Positions 13,097-23,479 of a stretch of DNA of 64,000 bases are shown here, one piece after another; position 1 is the first letter of the stretch, and the number at the start of each line of letters is the position of its first letter. Source of the stretch: Loripinus fragilis (lineage: Eukaryota > Mollusca > Bivalvia > Lucinida > Lucinidae). The notes beneath the pieces are model-generated. The model was not told where the DNA came from. It ran no database searches and saw only the letters and a list, made by a program, of their open reading frames with translations. The DNA is taken from the NCBI GenBank assembly GCA_964019695.1, contig OZ026530.1, positions 41,352,944 through 41,416,943 of the forward strand. The letters run 5' to 3'. Position numbers and translations under genes: made by a program.

Positions 13097-13230
13097 ATCA
13101 CCTGACCACAATGGCATGTATTCTTTCGCATCGAGGAAATGAAATGGGCTTAAAGTCTTTGTCGCAAGAAAATTATCTTCAGGGTTTGCTCCAATGTTAG
13201 GCTAAATTCAGCTTACTCAGCTACAGAGAC

Positions 13231-13830
13231 TGGGAGCGCAGTGGCTCAGTGGTAGCGTGCTTGACTTGAGACCGAGGTGTTGCTGGTTCGAGCCTCTCTG
13301 GCGTCACTCAGTGGTCTAGATAAGGATTTTGATCAATGGGTATTTCACCCCCTACTTTTTAATTTAATGAGTATTTTTACTCCATATTTAAAATGTCAAA
13401 ATGCAGAAAATGCAAAGCCTTGTAAAAATACCCAATATTTGCTTAACATATTTTAAAGAAAAGTTGTTCGTATCAAAAACAGGTTGCGTTTTTCGGAAAA
13501 CTTTCAAGATTTTGAAATTGGTGTATATTAATTAGTTTTTTCTTACTTAGAATAAAAGATTTCACCACATAAATTGAATATCAGCACTGAAACCTCAAAA
13601 CTGCAAAGGGTATTTCACCCTTCTATTTAATTTTTAATGCTGAATTCCAAAAAATCAATGCTGAAATACCCCTTACCCCCTCTTATCTTTAGCCCTGGTC
13701 ACTGCGTTGTGTCCTTGAGCAAGACAGGTTAATCCTTGCTTAGTACTGGCTCAATCCTATAAAACACGCCTCTACGTACAATGTAGCTGAAAAGATGTTG
13801 ACTGGGACATAACGAATCAAACCAAAGAAA
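13231..13830 (+). repeat. tRNA-derived SINE, interrupted by an insertion
   Basis: The head has an A-box-like GTGGCTCAGTGGTAGCG (about 13241-13257) and a B-box GGTTCGAGCC (about 13285). The SINE then breaks at GTCACT (13303-13308) and resumes with GTCACTGCGTTGTGTCC at 13698, continuing to about 13830. The gap is filled by the element at 13309-13697. Head plus body match the partial copy at 12606-12834. Confidence 0.8.
13309..13697. mobile_element. 389-bp TIR element nested in a SINE
   Basis: It starts CAGTGGTCTAGATAAG and ends CTTATCTTTAGCCCTG, an imperfect 16-bp terminal inverted repeat beginning CAG. It is flanked on both sides by GTCACT, consistent with a 6-bp target-site duplication inside the SINE. 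The interior carries GGGTATTTCACCC twice and no coding sequence. CAG-starting ends suggest a hAT-like or related cut-and-paste element, but the 6-bp duplication is not the usual 8 bp. Confidence 0.75.
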
Positions 13831-13853
13831 CAAAAGCTGCAGACTCTAATTTC

Positions 13854-14003
13854 CCACCTAGTACACAACGTCGGGCCACCAAAGGCCCACCAGTGATACG
13901 CCATCTCAATGGCCTATCGTTTGTAGGACGTTGGTGGTTTGACGTTGTCTCAATGGCCAATCGCTGGTGGGCCGTTTGTGGCCTGACATTGTGTGCTAGC
14001 TGG
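13854..14003. repeat. Foldback element, 150 bp
   Basis: CTAGTACACAACGTCGGGCC and GGCCCACCAGTGAT on the left face ATCGCTGGTGGGCC and GGCCTGACATTGTGTGCTAG on the right. The centre contains TCTCAATGGCC twice. Confidence 0.75.
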
Positions 14004-15339
14004 ATATAGTATTGAAATTTTGCATGTAACTTTAGTTAGTATTCTTCCCAGAGGGTAAAACACAAGACTCAGTCACTGAACAGACTGCGCACATGTATGT
14101 ACTTGCACTTTTGTGGAATCCCTTTCTTGCATAGGGAACCTTTAATCAGCTGGCAGCAATCCAACAACAGCTGTGTTGGAATAAGTGAGTGAACTGGGAG
14201 GTATTTATGGCTTATCAGTAGGTGATCAGTTTGTGGTTATAGTAAAGCCATTAAAATTTCAAGCGGCTGGTCCTACTGCTGTAATTAATGACCCACACCT
14301 CAGAATTCTGAGGCAAGCTTAGTTGAAATAAGCTAGACCTTGATGTCAAAGAGAGAAAGAGATGAGACTGGCTATATGAAATCAATTTTAATGAATGAAA
14401 CGTTAAGTAAAATAGACAAACACGTCAAGGTCTAGGAGCTAGACTAAGACATTACCTGCTTTTGGTTGTAACCATGGAAACAATCAAAGAATGGAAATGA
14501 GATAAATTGCATTTTATAGTGGTTATAATTGGTCCACCTAGTTTCTATATTACAGAATTTAATGTACCTAAAGATAATTGGGTATAACATTTAAGTGCAA
14601 GTTTTGGGTAAATCAATTGAAAAGGATTTTATAACTGAAGCCAAAACAAGTTTTTTTTATGGTACAGTTATTGTTTCCATGGTTACGACCAGAAGGAGGT
14701 AAACCACACGCATGCTCTTTTATTTTATGAAAGCTGAATACCACTTTGAACTTATCAATAGCCGTACGAGCCTCTTAGTAGGCGTGAAAATGACTGTAGC
14801 AGTTCAAAAATGCCTCCAAAGCAATTTTCCATTCTTGGTTTCCCACCCACATTTGGTATTCTGATGGCATGTGGGAAAATCATATTGTGTGTATTTATTG
14901 TTTTAATCTACTTCCTTCTACTTATAATGATTAAGCGTACAAAGATCAGAATCAAAATTGATGTGTTATTGGATATGTGAAGGTGAAAAAAAATTTCACA
15001 GATTTTTTGCACCCTGAAAATTGAAGCAAAATTGTGTTTGTTGATCTAAGATGTATATGAATTTCTGACTGCTTCTTTGCTTAAGGGAAAAAAAATACTT
15101 TAAGAAACAACAACAACAAACAAAAAACACAACAAACAACCCGGCACATAAGTTGAAAAGTCACTGGTTACTCGTTTTGAAGCATTTTTAAGCTGATTTA
15201 AAAGTACTTGTCCAACACTTAATGGTCATTTGAAACATTAATGAATTCAGGAAATACTCCTTACTGAAAAGAGATATTTTGCATTTGTTTATGTTTTTTT
15301 CTTTGGGGTGGTGGGGGTGGTATAGTATAGCACAGTATG
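14004..15339. other. No gene seen; one inverted relative of an upstream repeat
   Basis: About 14465-14830 is related in reverse orientation to 9130-9340 (shared CAGAAGGAGGTAAACCAC-type and TATTGATAAG-type stretches). No coding sequence recognised. Confidence 0.4.
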
Positions 15340-16489
15340 AATTTGTATAACAGATGTGTATTGACTAAAATATGTTGACAATTATTCATATTCTGTCGTG
15401 CTGGAAGGTGATAATTTGCTTTCGCTATGCCATTTCCCTTGAATATGCCCTATTTATGAATGTTGATACGATGTGTTGGTTGACATGGAAACACGAATTT
15501 GGATTATTTATTTATAAGTTTTGATTTTGGTGTTGATAATCAGGTACTGGTTACTAAACGTGTATAAATAATCAATTTGATCATTTGTTAAAGGGGGATA
15601 ATGCCTTTAATTTGCATTTTTGAAAAATCGCTGACTATCTGATGGTTTGGTTGCCACGGTAATTTATATTCAATTAATTACATTACTTTCATTTGTTAGT
15701 TAAATAGATGTGGTCTTCCCAAAATGTGTATACATTATCCATATTTCTGTTTGCAGAAGCAATAAAATTTGCTTTGGCATTGCAGTTTTTATTAAAAAAA
15801 ATCTCTGACGATCAAATAGTTCCTGTGCCATGTTAACAAATTTTATAAACATTTTGATTTTTTTTTTCGTGAAACTTTTAAAATAGACACAGCTATATAG
15901 GCACTATATATATCATTCATATACATCTTTTCTGTAAGGAAATATTTATATTTGAAAATGTTAAATTTTAAGTGTTCTGAAAATTGATTTCCATGGTGAC
16001 ACGTTTGCTGCTAGGCAAACAAATACAAGTGGCAAGTTCATTTTTCATTAAAATTCTGAATACAAATAATGAGTTCCTCTAAACAGAGCAAGTAGTAAAT
16101 ATAATAAAAAAACTCATAACACAAAAGCCAGTCTGAAAAGTGTCAATTTCACATTTTCCTCTTGCAAATCTCATTTTTGGAATACTCTTTGCTTTTGTTT
16201 AACAGATGTGGACCTGCCACAATGTGTATACATTTTTCAACCTTTATATACATCTTTGCTGTAAAGAAATATCTAGATTTGAAAACGGTCAAGTTTAGTG
16301 TTCTGAAAGTTGTTGTCCATGTTGACACGTTTGATGCTAGGCAGCACAATCCAAATTGCATATTTTATTTTAACTAAAATTTTGAATACAACTAATGTGT
16401 TTCTCTAAACAGAGCTAGTAGTAAATGTAATCATTAGACAACTCTTATCACAAAAGCCTGTCTGAAAAGTTTCAATTTCACATTTTCCC

Positions 16490-17030
16490 ATGGGAAAGTT
16501 AAGTAAGGGTGCAAAGATCAGGAATCGATGCAATCAAGTACCACATCTGACCCAGGATACCAATGGGAAAGTGACAAACTCACAGTTAGACACCACAAAC
16601 GAGAGCAAAGAGGTCAGCCATTTCCAAGCAGGTGACCACAAAGCACATATAAACAGACGCGCACAAAGACATAGCGAACACAAGACAGAACAAAAAACAT
16701 AAAAGATCCACAAAAGAAGTACCGCCTTGGAACGGTCAGTTAAATATTTTACTGGAGGGCTTAAACCGGTTTAACGGCGCCAACCTCACCCTTAATTCAG
16801 ATGTAGATCAAAACACATATATATTTGGTTTGCATGAAAGAACCCTTACTTATCAATGCATCATCTCCCAAAACATATAAATCAAGATATAACAAGGAGA
16901 TAAAGCAAAGATAAGGACTCAACAGTAAATAAAACTGAATACCGGAGCAAAAGAAATCCAGCAGGTAAACCCCTGTTGGCCCGACAAACAGCCAAAGCAT
17001 CAGGCCCCTACTATCTCATCAATAGATAAG
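16490..17030 (+). repeat. GCCTTGGAACGGTCAGT repeat, copy 2
   Basis: Longest clean copy together with 44055-44810. After AAAGAAGTACCGCCTTGGAA it continues through GGAGGGCTTAAACCGG, GGCGCCAACCTCACCCTTAA, TTTGGTTTGCATGAAAGA and CATCATCTCCCAAAACATAT. The short open frame at its start is not conserved in other copies. Confidence 0.7.
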
Positions 17031-17971
17031 TCTTTAAGTCGGAACCATCATAGAGTTTGAAGTCCGACCCACCGGCGTGCAATTAAAGAGGAAAGCAAAG
17101 TAGCCAACCGTGATTGGGTTGACCACCAAGCATGCCGTCTGTTGCAATACATAAATATTATAGCCAATCTTTTTATAATTGGAAATTATTTTAATGAACT
17201 GCGCTGAAAAATTATTAGAGCCAACAATCTTCTTCAATTTATACACCAAGTCACCATAGAAATCAGGTTCCGATAGTCCTTGACGCAACAGAGATTTAAG
17301 TCCAACTTGGAATTTAAAAATCAAATCATAGTTTCGTCTATAAAATTTTGAAAATGCTTTGCGAAGTTTATGATATCGATAGCCTTGTTAAAATCTCATT
17401 TTTGTAGTATTTCTTTGCCATAGAGTAATTTTTTTTGGCAATATCTGCTACCATGGTAGCTCTAATCTGGAGTTTTTAAAACTATTTTTAGTGTTTGTAT
17501 AACAGATGTGGATTATCTAAATATGTTGAAAATTAGATTGTAAAATTGATGTTTGTGTTGATAATCAGGTAATGGTTACATTATATGTGCATAAATAATC
17601 ATGTTGATCCTTTGTTTATAGGAGATATATTGCATATAATGGGAGATATAATATGCTCTTTTTGAAAAATCGCTAACTGTCTGATGTTTTGGTTGCCATG
17701 GTAATCTATATTTAATAATTGCATTATTTCCAATTTTTAGTTTCTGTTAAACAGATGTGAACTTGCCACATTGTGTATACAGTATCAATATTTCTGTTTG
17801 CAGAAGCAAGATAATTTGATTTTATATAGAAATATTTTTGTAAAATCGTTGACGGTAAGATAATTCTAATGTCATGGAAACAAAACTTATAAACATTTTG
17901 ATTTTTTTTAATTCGTGGTGGATTATTTAGGCACTATATGCATCGTTTATATACACCTTTGGTGTAAAGAA

Positions 17972-18510
17972 GTCACAGGGTCTAGGTATAATACACTTCT
18001 ACCTGCTTGCAGTAGAAGCCGGCTTTATACAGCGACGTGGTAAAGTGTTTGCCTGTAGATCCAGCGACCTGGGTTCGATTCCCGGCTGGGACAGGTAAAA
18101 TATTTTTGCTCTACGACAATGGCGCCCAACGCAAATAACCCATCCTATGACCGTTCTTTGCATAAATATCTCCCTTGGTCTCATTTCACGTGATTCCTGT
18201 ACCAAGAAATTCAGGTAAAATATTTTCGCCCTACGACAATGGCGCCCAATGCAAATAACCCATCCTATGACCGTTCTGTGCATAAATATCTCCCTTGGTC
18301 TCATTTCACGTGATTCCTGTACCAAGAAATTCAGGGACGAATTTCAAATTGGAGGGGGTGTATGTCACAGGGTCTAGGTATATAATACACTTCTACTGCC
18401 TTGCGGTAGAAGCCGGCTTTTACAGCGACGTGGTAGAGTGTTTGCCTGTAGATCCAGCGACCTGGGTTCGATTCCCGGCTGGGACAGGTAAAATATTTTC
18501 GCTCTACGAC
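17972..18510 (+). mobile_element. Composite tRNA-derived SINE insertion
   Basis: Two tRNA-like heads (17972-18117 and 18364-18510) share GTCACAGGGTCTAGGTAT and an exact B-box GGTTCGATTCC (about 18072). Between them is a 120-bp unit (18118-18237) plus a second partial unit (18238 to about 18334), each starting AATGGCGCCCAA. AAAGAA occurs on both sides (17966-17971 and 18511-18516), fitting a short target-site duplication; the host sequence resembles the uninterrupted repeat near 16250. The heads are not intact tRNAs. Confidence 0.75.
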
Positions 18511-18780
18511 AAAGAAATAATTAGATTTGAAAATGGTCCATTTCTAGTGTTCTGAAATTTGGTTTCCATTGTGGCACGTTTGTTGCTAGGCAACACAATA
18601 CAAATGGCATATTTCATTTTCAACTCACATTTTGAATACAACTAATGTGTTCCTATAAACAGAGCTAATAGTAAATGTAATCAAAAGAAAACTCACATCA
18701 TAAAGTCATTTCACATTTTTCCTTGCGCCAATCTCCAAGATATCTTAATTTCTAGTTTCCATGGCAACCACTGTCAGAAA

Positions 18781-19114
18781 AAGCTAATGCGTTGTTTTGT
18801 GAAAGTTTTTCAACTTTTATGATTAAATGTATATCAAACTATTGATTTCTTTGACTAGTCACTTATCACCATCTGCATTATTCTTAGGGAGAGTGCTAAG
18901 TAATACTGTTGATTTACCAAATACGTTTCAGATCTTAAATTTATCTACCAGTTATGAAATGTTTTAGGTGTCAATGAAGTGTTTAATTTTACTTTTTTGT
19001 AAAATCAATGATATATTATTGTAATGGCCATGAATTCTAAATATGCAAAAAGACTTTTGAAAAAATGATGTCAAAAGATGTTTGACCGTCTTTACCTGAT
19101 GTATCCATCCACAG
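18781..19114. other. No gene seen
   Basis: AT-rich sequence with no recognised feature. Confidence 0.4.
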
Positions 19115-19171
19115 GTCAAACTACTCAAGTATTACTAAAGAAAACAGAGCTTAGTTGTCTGCCGCAGCCAG
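19115..19171 (+). CDS. Candidate upstream exon of the serine protease (weak)
   Basis: A 57-nt open stretch lies between an AG acceptor (ATCCATCCACAG) and a GTATAC donor. Both ends are phase 1, so it would join in frame to the IIGG exon at 20333, giving ...CLPQPG followed by VPPNDD. A cysteine in the propeptide would fit the S1 family, where activation peptides are often disulfide-tethered. However, no Cys is seen at the usual partner position (chymotrypsin 122) in the protease domain. The acceptor tract is poor and no signal-peptide exon was found, so this is a suggestion only; the true 5' exons may lie outside the window. Confidence 0.22.
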
Positions 19172-19514
19172 GTATACCCATTCGGATAGCCTTCTTCAGT
19201 CTAAGAACATTGAAGATTAGTAAGATACACTATCTTGCCAAATCGCTCCCATTACGCAGTTTACGCACGTGTGTAATAAAAATAGTACAATGTAACACTT
19301 AAGGGAGATCACCTAATGTAGAAAAAGTGGTTTTCCATACCTTAATGAACTGCTCTTAAAGGAAGAGGGAGCGAATTATTTCCTTTAGTATATTTTCCAA
19401 TTATGAAAAGGGACGTAATTGTAGAGAATCATTGCTTGATTTGATATGTGTAACGTTTTCAGCGTTCTAGCTACGCCATCGTTAAAGGTATCTGAGAATA
19501 CATATTGGACGTTG

Positions 19515-20235
19515 ATTTTCAGTACGAACAGAAAATCCCAACAACCTAAAGGTCCACAGCTAATGCGCGGATCCAGAGACTTTCGGTGGGGATGGGGGGA
19601 GGCGATCAGGAATCCAGGTTCATCCGTCACAATAAAAGCTCTAACATTGTTTTTTATTTGTCCTCAACTTATTTAACAGAAGTCCAATGTGTTTTTTTTT
19701 CAAAGAAAGCCGTAATTTCCCAAGGTTTAAGATGGGGTCCAACATTTTCCATGGGGTCCAACTTTTTACAGGGGGCAGAGGTGTCCAACTGCCTTTTCCC
19801 TACAGAGGCTTGTTATTTTACTGGGGGATCCAGACCCCCTGCCACCTACCTCTGGATCAGCCCATGCAGCTTCAGTGGGAAATTGTTTATTTTCAGTTGG
19901 AACAGAAAATCCAAGAAGCCTGAAGATCATGCAAGGACCAAGGAATTTTCATCAGGGGGTGGGGGCTCAAGGTCCATCCGTTTATAAAAAAGCTCTTACA
20001 ACGTTTATTGTGTTTTTTTTATTTTACAGAAGTTCAATTGGTTTTATCAAGAAGCTATAATTTTCCAAGGTTCGGAGGTTTTAGACGGGGTCAAACATTT
20101 TCAATGTGGGTCCAACTTTTTACAGGGGGCGGTATCGTCCAATTGCTCATTCCCCACAGAAACACATATAACCATGTAGTCCAGACCCCAATCCCCTTCT
20201 CTGGATCTGCGCATGCAGTTCCAGTAAGAAATTTG
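19515..20235 (+). repeat. Tandem pair of ~340-bp GGATCC-flanked units
   Basis: Two related blocks (about 19515-19900 and 19900-20235) each contain AATTTTCCAAGGTT-like sequence, GGGGTCCAACTTTTTACAGG, CCAGACCCC and a CTCTGGATC-GCATGCAG-type end. Relatives occur at 42705-42835 and 48765-49040. It lies just upstream of the catalytic-His exon; open frames across it are not conserved proteins. Confidence 0.65.
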
Positions 20236-20332
20236 GCACTGCTCATTTCCTACTGCAATAATGGAATGTAAGATTGGAATTTCGCAATCACAACTGAACA
20301 CCAATGATGTATTTTATTTGTCTTTGCTCTAG

Positions 20333-20525
20333 GTGTACCACCAAATGATGATCTCAATTTAGCAGAAGTATATATCATTGGAGGGAACGCTGCCAATTAC
20401 GACACAACTCGTCATCAAATCATGATCCAGATATTTTATAATAATGAATGGCTTTTCAGTTGTGGTGGTTCTATCATAGCCAAAACTACAGTTCTTACTG
20501 CTAATCATTGCTGTGCTGGGCTTAC
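20333..20525 (+). CDS. Serine protease exon with IIGG start and catalytic His
   Basis: An acceptor TTTGCTCTAG precedes 20333 and a consensus donor GTAAGT starts at 20526. The first two bases finish a codon begun upstream; the last two (AC) are completed by the next exon. It encodes VPPNDDLNLAEVY, then IIGG (from 20374), the mature N-terminus expected of S1 proteases. CGGSII follows, then TANHCC, where the His codon 20506-20508 is the catalytic His57. The usual TAAHC has Asn in place of the second Ala, and a second Cys follows. The residue before IIGG is Tyr, so activation by a trypsin-like enzyme (after Arg/Lys) is not expected. The 3' part of this exon is the parent of the tandem array that follows. 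Confidence 0.92.
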
Positions 20526-20582
20526 GTAAGTTCTAATAATTAAATAGTCAGTAATTATTATAAAAGAGAATAGGATTTCATT

Positions 20583-22330
20583 TGTGGTAGTTCCATCATA
20601 GCCAAAACTACAGTACGTGCTGCCGATCTTGCTGTGATAACCCGGGTAAGTTCTTATAATTCAATAGTCAATAATTATTATAAGAGAGAATAGCATTTCA
20701 TTTGTGATGGTTCCATTACAGCAAAAACTTCAGTACTTACTGCTGATGATTGTTGTGATATCCCTGGATTTACGTAAGTCATTATAATTAAATAGTCAAT
20801 AATTATTATAAAAGAGAATAATAGAGAATAGCATTTCGTTTGTGTTAGTTCCGTTTCAGCCAAAACTACAGTACTAAGTGCTGATGATTGTTGTGATATC
20901 CCCGGATTTACGTAAGTTATTATCTTTAAATAGTCAATTATTATTATAAAAGAGAATAATAGAGAATAGCATTTCGTTTGTGTTAGTTCCATTTCAGCAA
21001 AAACTTCAGTACTTAGTGCTGATGATTGTTGTGATATCCCTGGATTTACGTAAGTTATTATAATTAAATAGTCAATTATTATTATTATAAAAGAGAATAA
21101 TAGAGAATAGCATTTCGTTTGTGTTAGTTCCATTTCAGCCAAAACTTCAGTACTTAGTGCTGATGATTGTTGTGATATCCCCGGATTTACGTAAGTTATT
21201 ATAAATAAATCATCAATAATTATTATAATAGAGAATAAGATTTCATTTGTGGTATTTCCATTACCACCAAAACTACAGTACTTACTGCAGATGATTGCTG
21301 TGATACCCCGGATTAACATAAGTTCTTATAAATAAATAGTCAATAATTGTCATAATAGGGAATAGCATTTCATTTGTGGTGGTTCCATTACAGCCAAAAC
21401 TACAATACTTACTGCAGATGATTGTTGTGATATCCCCCGATTTACGTAAGTTCTGATAATAAATAATCAATAACTATTATAATAGGGAATAGCATTTCAT
21501 TTGTGGTAGTTCTATTATAGTTACAACTACAGTGCTTACTGCTGATGATTGTTGTGATAATCCTGTATTTACGTACGGTCTAATAATGGAACAATCAATA
21601 AATATTATAATAGAGAATAGCATTTCATTTGTGGTGGTTCCATTATAGCCACAACTACAGTGCTTACTGCAGATGATTGCTGTGATACCCCGGATAAACA
21701 TAAGTTCTTATAAATAAATAGTCAATAATTGTCATTATAGAGAATAAGATTTTATTTGTGGTGGTTCCACTACAGCCAAAACTACAATACTTACTGCAGA
21801 TGATTGTTGTGATATCCCCCGTTTTACGTAAGTTCTGATAATAAATAATTAATAATTATTATAATAGGGAATAGCATTTCATTTGTGGTAGTTCCATTAT
21901 AGCCACAACTACAGTGCTTGCTGCTGATGATTGGATTTATGATTGGATTTACGTAAGTTCTAATAATTGAACAATCAATAATTATTATAATAGGGAATAG
22001 CATTTCATTTGTGGTAGTTCCATTATAGCCACAACTACAGTGCTTACTGCTGATGATTGGTGTGATAATCCTGGATTTACGTAAGGTCTAATAATGGAAC
22101 AATCAATAATTATTATAATAGAGAATAACATTTCATTTGTGGTGGTTCCATTATAGCCAAAACGACAGTAAACGTACTTACTGCTGATCATTGCTGTGAT
22201 CCCACGGGATTTACGTGAGTTCTTATAAATAAATAATTGATAACTATTATAATAATTATATATAAAAGTGAAAAGCAAAACAACGGTACTCACTGCTATG
22301 CACTGATGTGATAATCCAGGACACACGTAG
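20583..22330 (+). repeat. Tandem array of ~14 partial copies of the catalytic-His exon and its 5' splice site
   Basis: Copies begin (at the CGG-encoding TGT) at 20583, 20703, 20841, 20979, 21120, 21248, 21375, 21502, 21630, 21757, 21884, 22010 and 22138, with a degraded one near 22270-22330. Period is 120-141 bp. Each holds about 63 bp from the exon (CGGSI...TA-D-[DH]-CC) followed by intron sequence starting ACGTAAGT. CAT (His) has become GAT (Asp) in copies 2-12; copy 13 keeps CAT; copy 1 has an indel there. The pyrimidine-AG present before CGG in the real exon is CAT in the copies, so no acceptor is evident. Units 6-8 and 9-11 form a 382-bp higher-order repeat. Confidence 0.92.
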
Positions 22331-22445
22331 GCACATACAGAATCTAACGTGAGTACACATGTATTATTGAATATAAATTAAACGAGTGGAGGAAAAACGT
22401 TTAACTGCGAGGCATGTCTAGTACTTTGACATTTTTTCGCAACCA

Positions 22446-22705
22446 GGGCCTGGAATTACAATGCCTCATTAAAGTTAAGGAAGACCTAAGTTAAGTAATG
22501 ATTTTTCATGATACGCAAAGTAACGTTTCAAACTGATTAAAATCAAAAAAAGTTTCATTTTTTTCTGTAGATCACATTGTTATCTTTGACCACAAGTAAT
22601 GCAATGATCCAGGCAATTTATTAAGCAATTAATATAGCATGTTGAAATATCAATACTTAACTTAAGTATTCCTTAACTCTAAGGAAGCATTGTAATTTCG
22701 GGCCC
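22446..22705. repeat. TIR element, GGAATTACAATGCCTC family, copy 1
   Basis: A 260-bp element whose ends are about 60-bp inverted repeats: GGAATTACAATGCCTCATTA and GTTAAGGAAGACCTAAGTTA face ACTTAAGTATTCCTTAAC and AAGCATTGTAATTTCGGGCC. A second copy lies at 50961-51223. Confidence 0.85.
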
Positions 22706-22869
22706 AGTTTAATAATTTTAAGAATTTGTTTTCACGAATGCTAGATTCTATATATTATATGACTTATCATATTTGGCAATCGCATTTTTGTGAAAACGTT
22801 TATTTTGCCATATTATACACGACGTTATTAGGGGCGTCATTTTGTAACGTTACCAAGATAATTGAGCCG

Positions 22870-23033
22870 TGACATGTGATTTCCAACAATGTGGCATTTT
22901 GACAAGTGTAGACTCAGACGAGTCTGTGCAGCCCCTTTTTAAGCTTAAAAACATCAAATAATGTTCGGTCAGTAGCTTAAAACTCATAGAATTTCAAGCG
23001 ACAAGCAAAGGCTCTGATCAGACTGCGCGTATG
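22870..23033. repeat. TIR element, CCAACAATGTGG family, copy 2 (one end lost)
   Basis: Matches 7050-7250 from TTTCCAACAATGTGGCATTT through CTCTGATCAGACTGCGCGTA. The second terminal repeat is replaced by the foldback repeat that starts at about 23035. Confidence 0.7.
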
Positions 23034-23034
23034 A

Positions 23035-23166
23035 CGAATTTATTGAATTTATCAAACTCGTCGCGATAAAGAGATAAAACGCGAAGCAAGCCTCGCCTTT
23101 TATCTCTTTTCCACAACTCGTTTAATAAATTCAATAAAACCTGAACACTCACATAAGATCTTCTAT
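23035..23166. repeat. Foldback family F core
   Basis: ATTGAATTTATCAAACTCG and AAGAGATAAAACGCG face CGCCTTTTATCTCTT and CTCGTTTAATAAATTCAAT. This is the palindromic core of the elements at 32061-32391 and 33486-33804. Confidence 0.8.
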
Positions 23167-23479
23167 CTGTTTTGCTAGGAAAATTGAAGAAAAATAGTCT
23201 CCCATGAGCCTGTTCAGGTTGGGTAGTGAAGTCTAACCCTTGGGATCTGAATTCAACCAGGGACTCGGCAATCCCAGTCGCAGGTTAAACTATGGCTTGT
23301 CAGGCGCGTTCCTGAGGCATTTATATAATACACACTCTTGAGGGGGTCTGGGGTACTCCACCTCCTCCCCCTGTGTGGGGCCATGGGTGAAGCCCTATGA
23401 CAAAAGATGGGTTTAAAGCATCCCAAAGGACTAAAATTACACGCAACTTAACACTATTTGCTATATTTTTCTTCCAAAA

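Larger units (their letters stand above)
15340..18780 (+). repeat. Diverged tandem array of ~300-bp units
   Basis: Blocks carrying AACAGATGTGGA, TTGCCATGGTAAT, CATTGTGTATACA, TGTTTGCAGAAGCAA, GACACGTTTGNTGCTAGGCA and ACTAATGTGTTCCT recur around 15340-16130, 16190-16480, 17490-17960 and 18515-18700. Two later insertions interrupt the array, at 16490-17030 and 17972-18510. Confidence 0.65.

Noticed and set aside
16490..16702. 70-codon hydrophilic frame (GKLSKGAKIRNRCNQ...)
   Set aside because: Translation of an interspersed repeat; frame not conserved in copies at 8063, 25330 and 44055.
18012..18091. Two apparent tRNA genes (also at 18412-18486)
   Set aside because: The B-box is good, but the acceptor stem does not pair and both copies are embedded in a repeated SINE unit.
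17999..18325. 108-codon minus-strand frame with a duplicated QESREMRPREIFMHRTVIGW-like block
   Set aside because: Antisense of the 120-bp SINE body tandem; no family resemblance.
19586..19987. 133-codon plus-strand frame upstream of the protease
   Set aside because: Lies in a tandem GGATCC-type repeat; not kept open in the sister unit or in relatives at 42705 and 48765.
20678..21319. 213-codon minus-strand open frame with repeated YVNPGISQQSSALS-like units
   Set aside because: It is the antisense of the exon-derived tandem array; the repeats and openness follow from the DNA repeat, and the periodic breaks track indels. No protein family recognised.
21366..21445. Array units as 80-nt alternative exons using GAATAG as acceptor
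   Set aside because: The upstream tract is purine/AT-rich with no pyrimidine run, 80 nt does not keep frame, and the copies lack the active-site His; kept only as a splice-decoy idea.
20461..22330. CRISPR-like regular array
   Set aside because: The units are 120-141 bp, diverged, have no unique spacers, and derive from a neighbouring protease exon.
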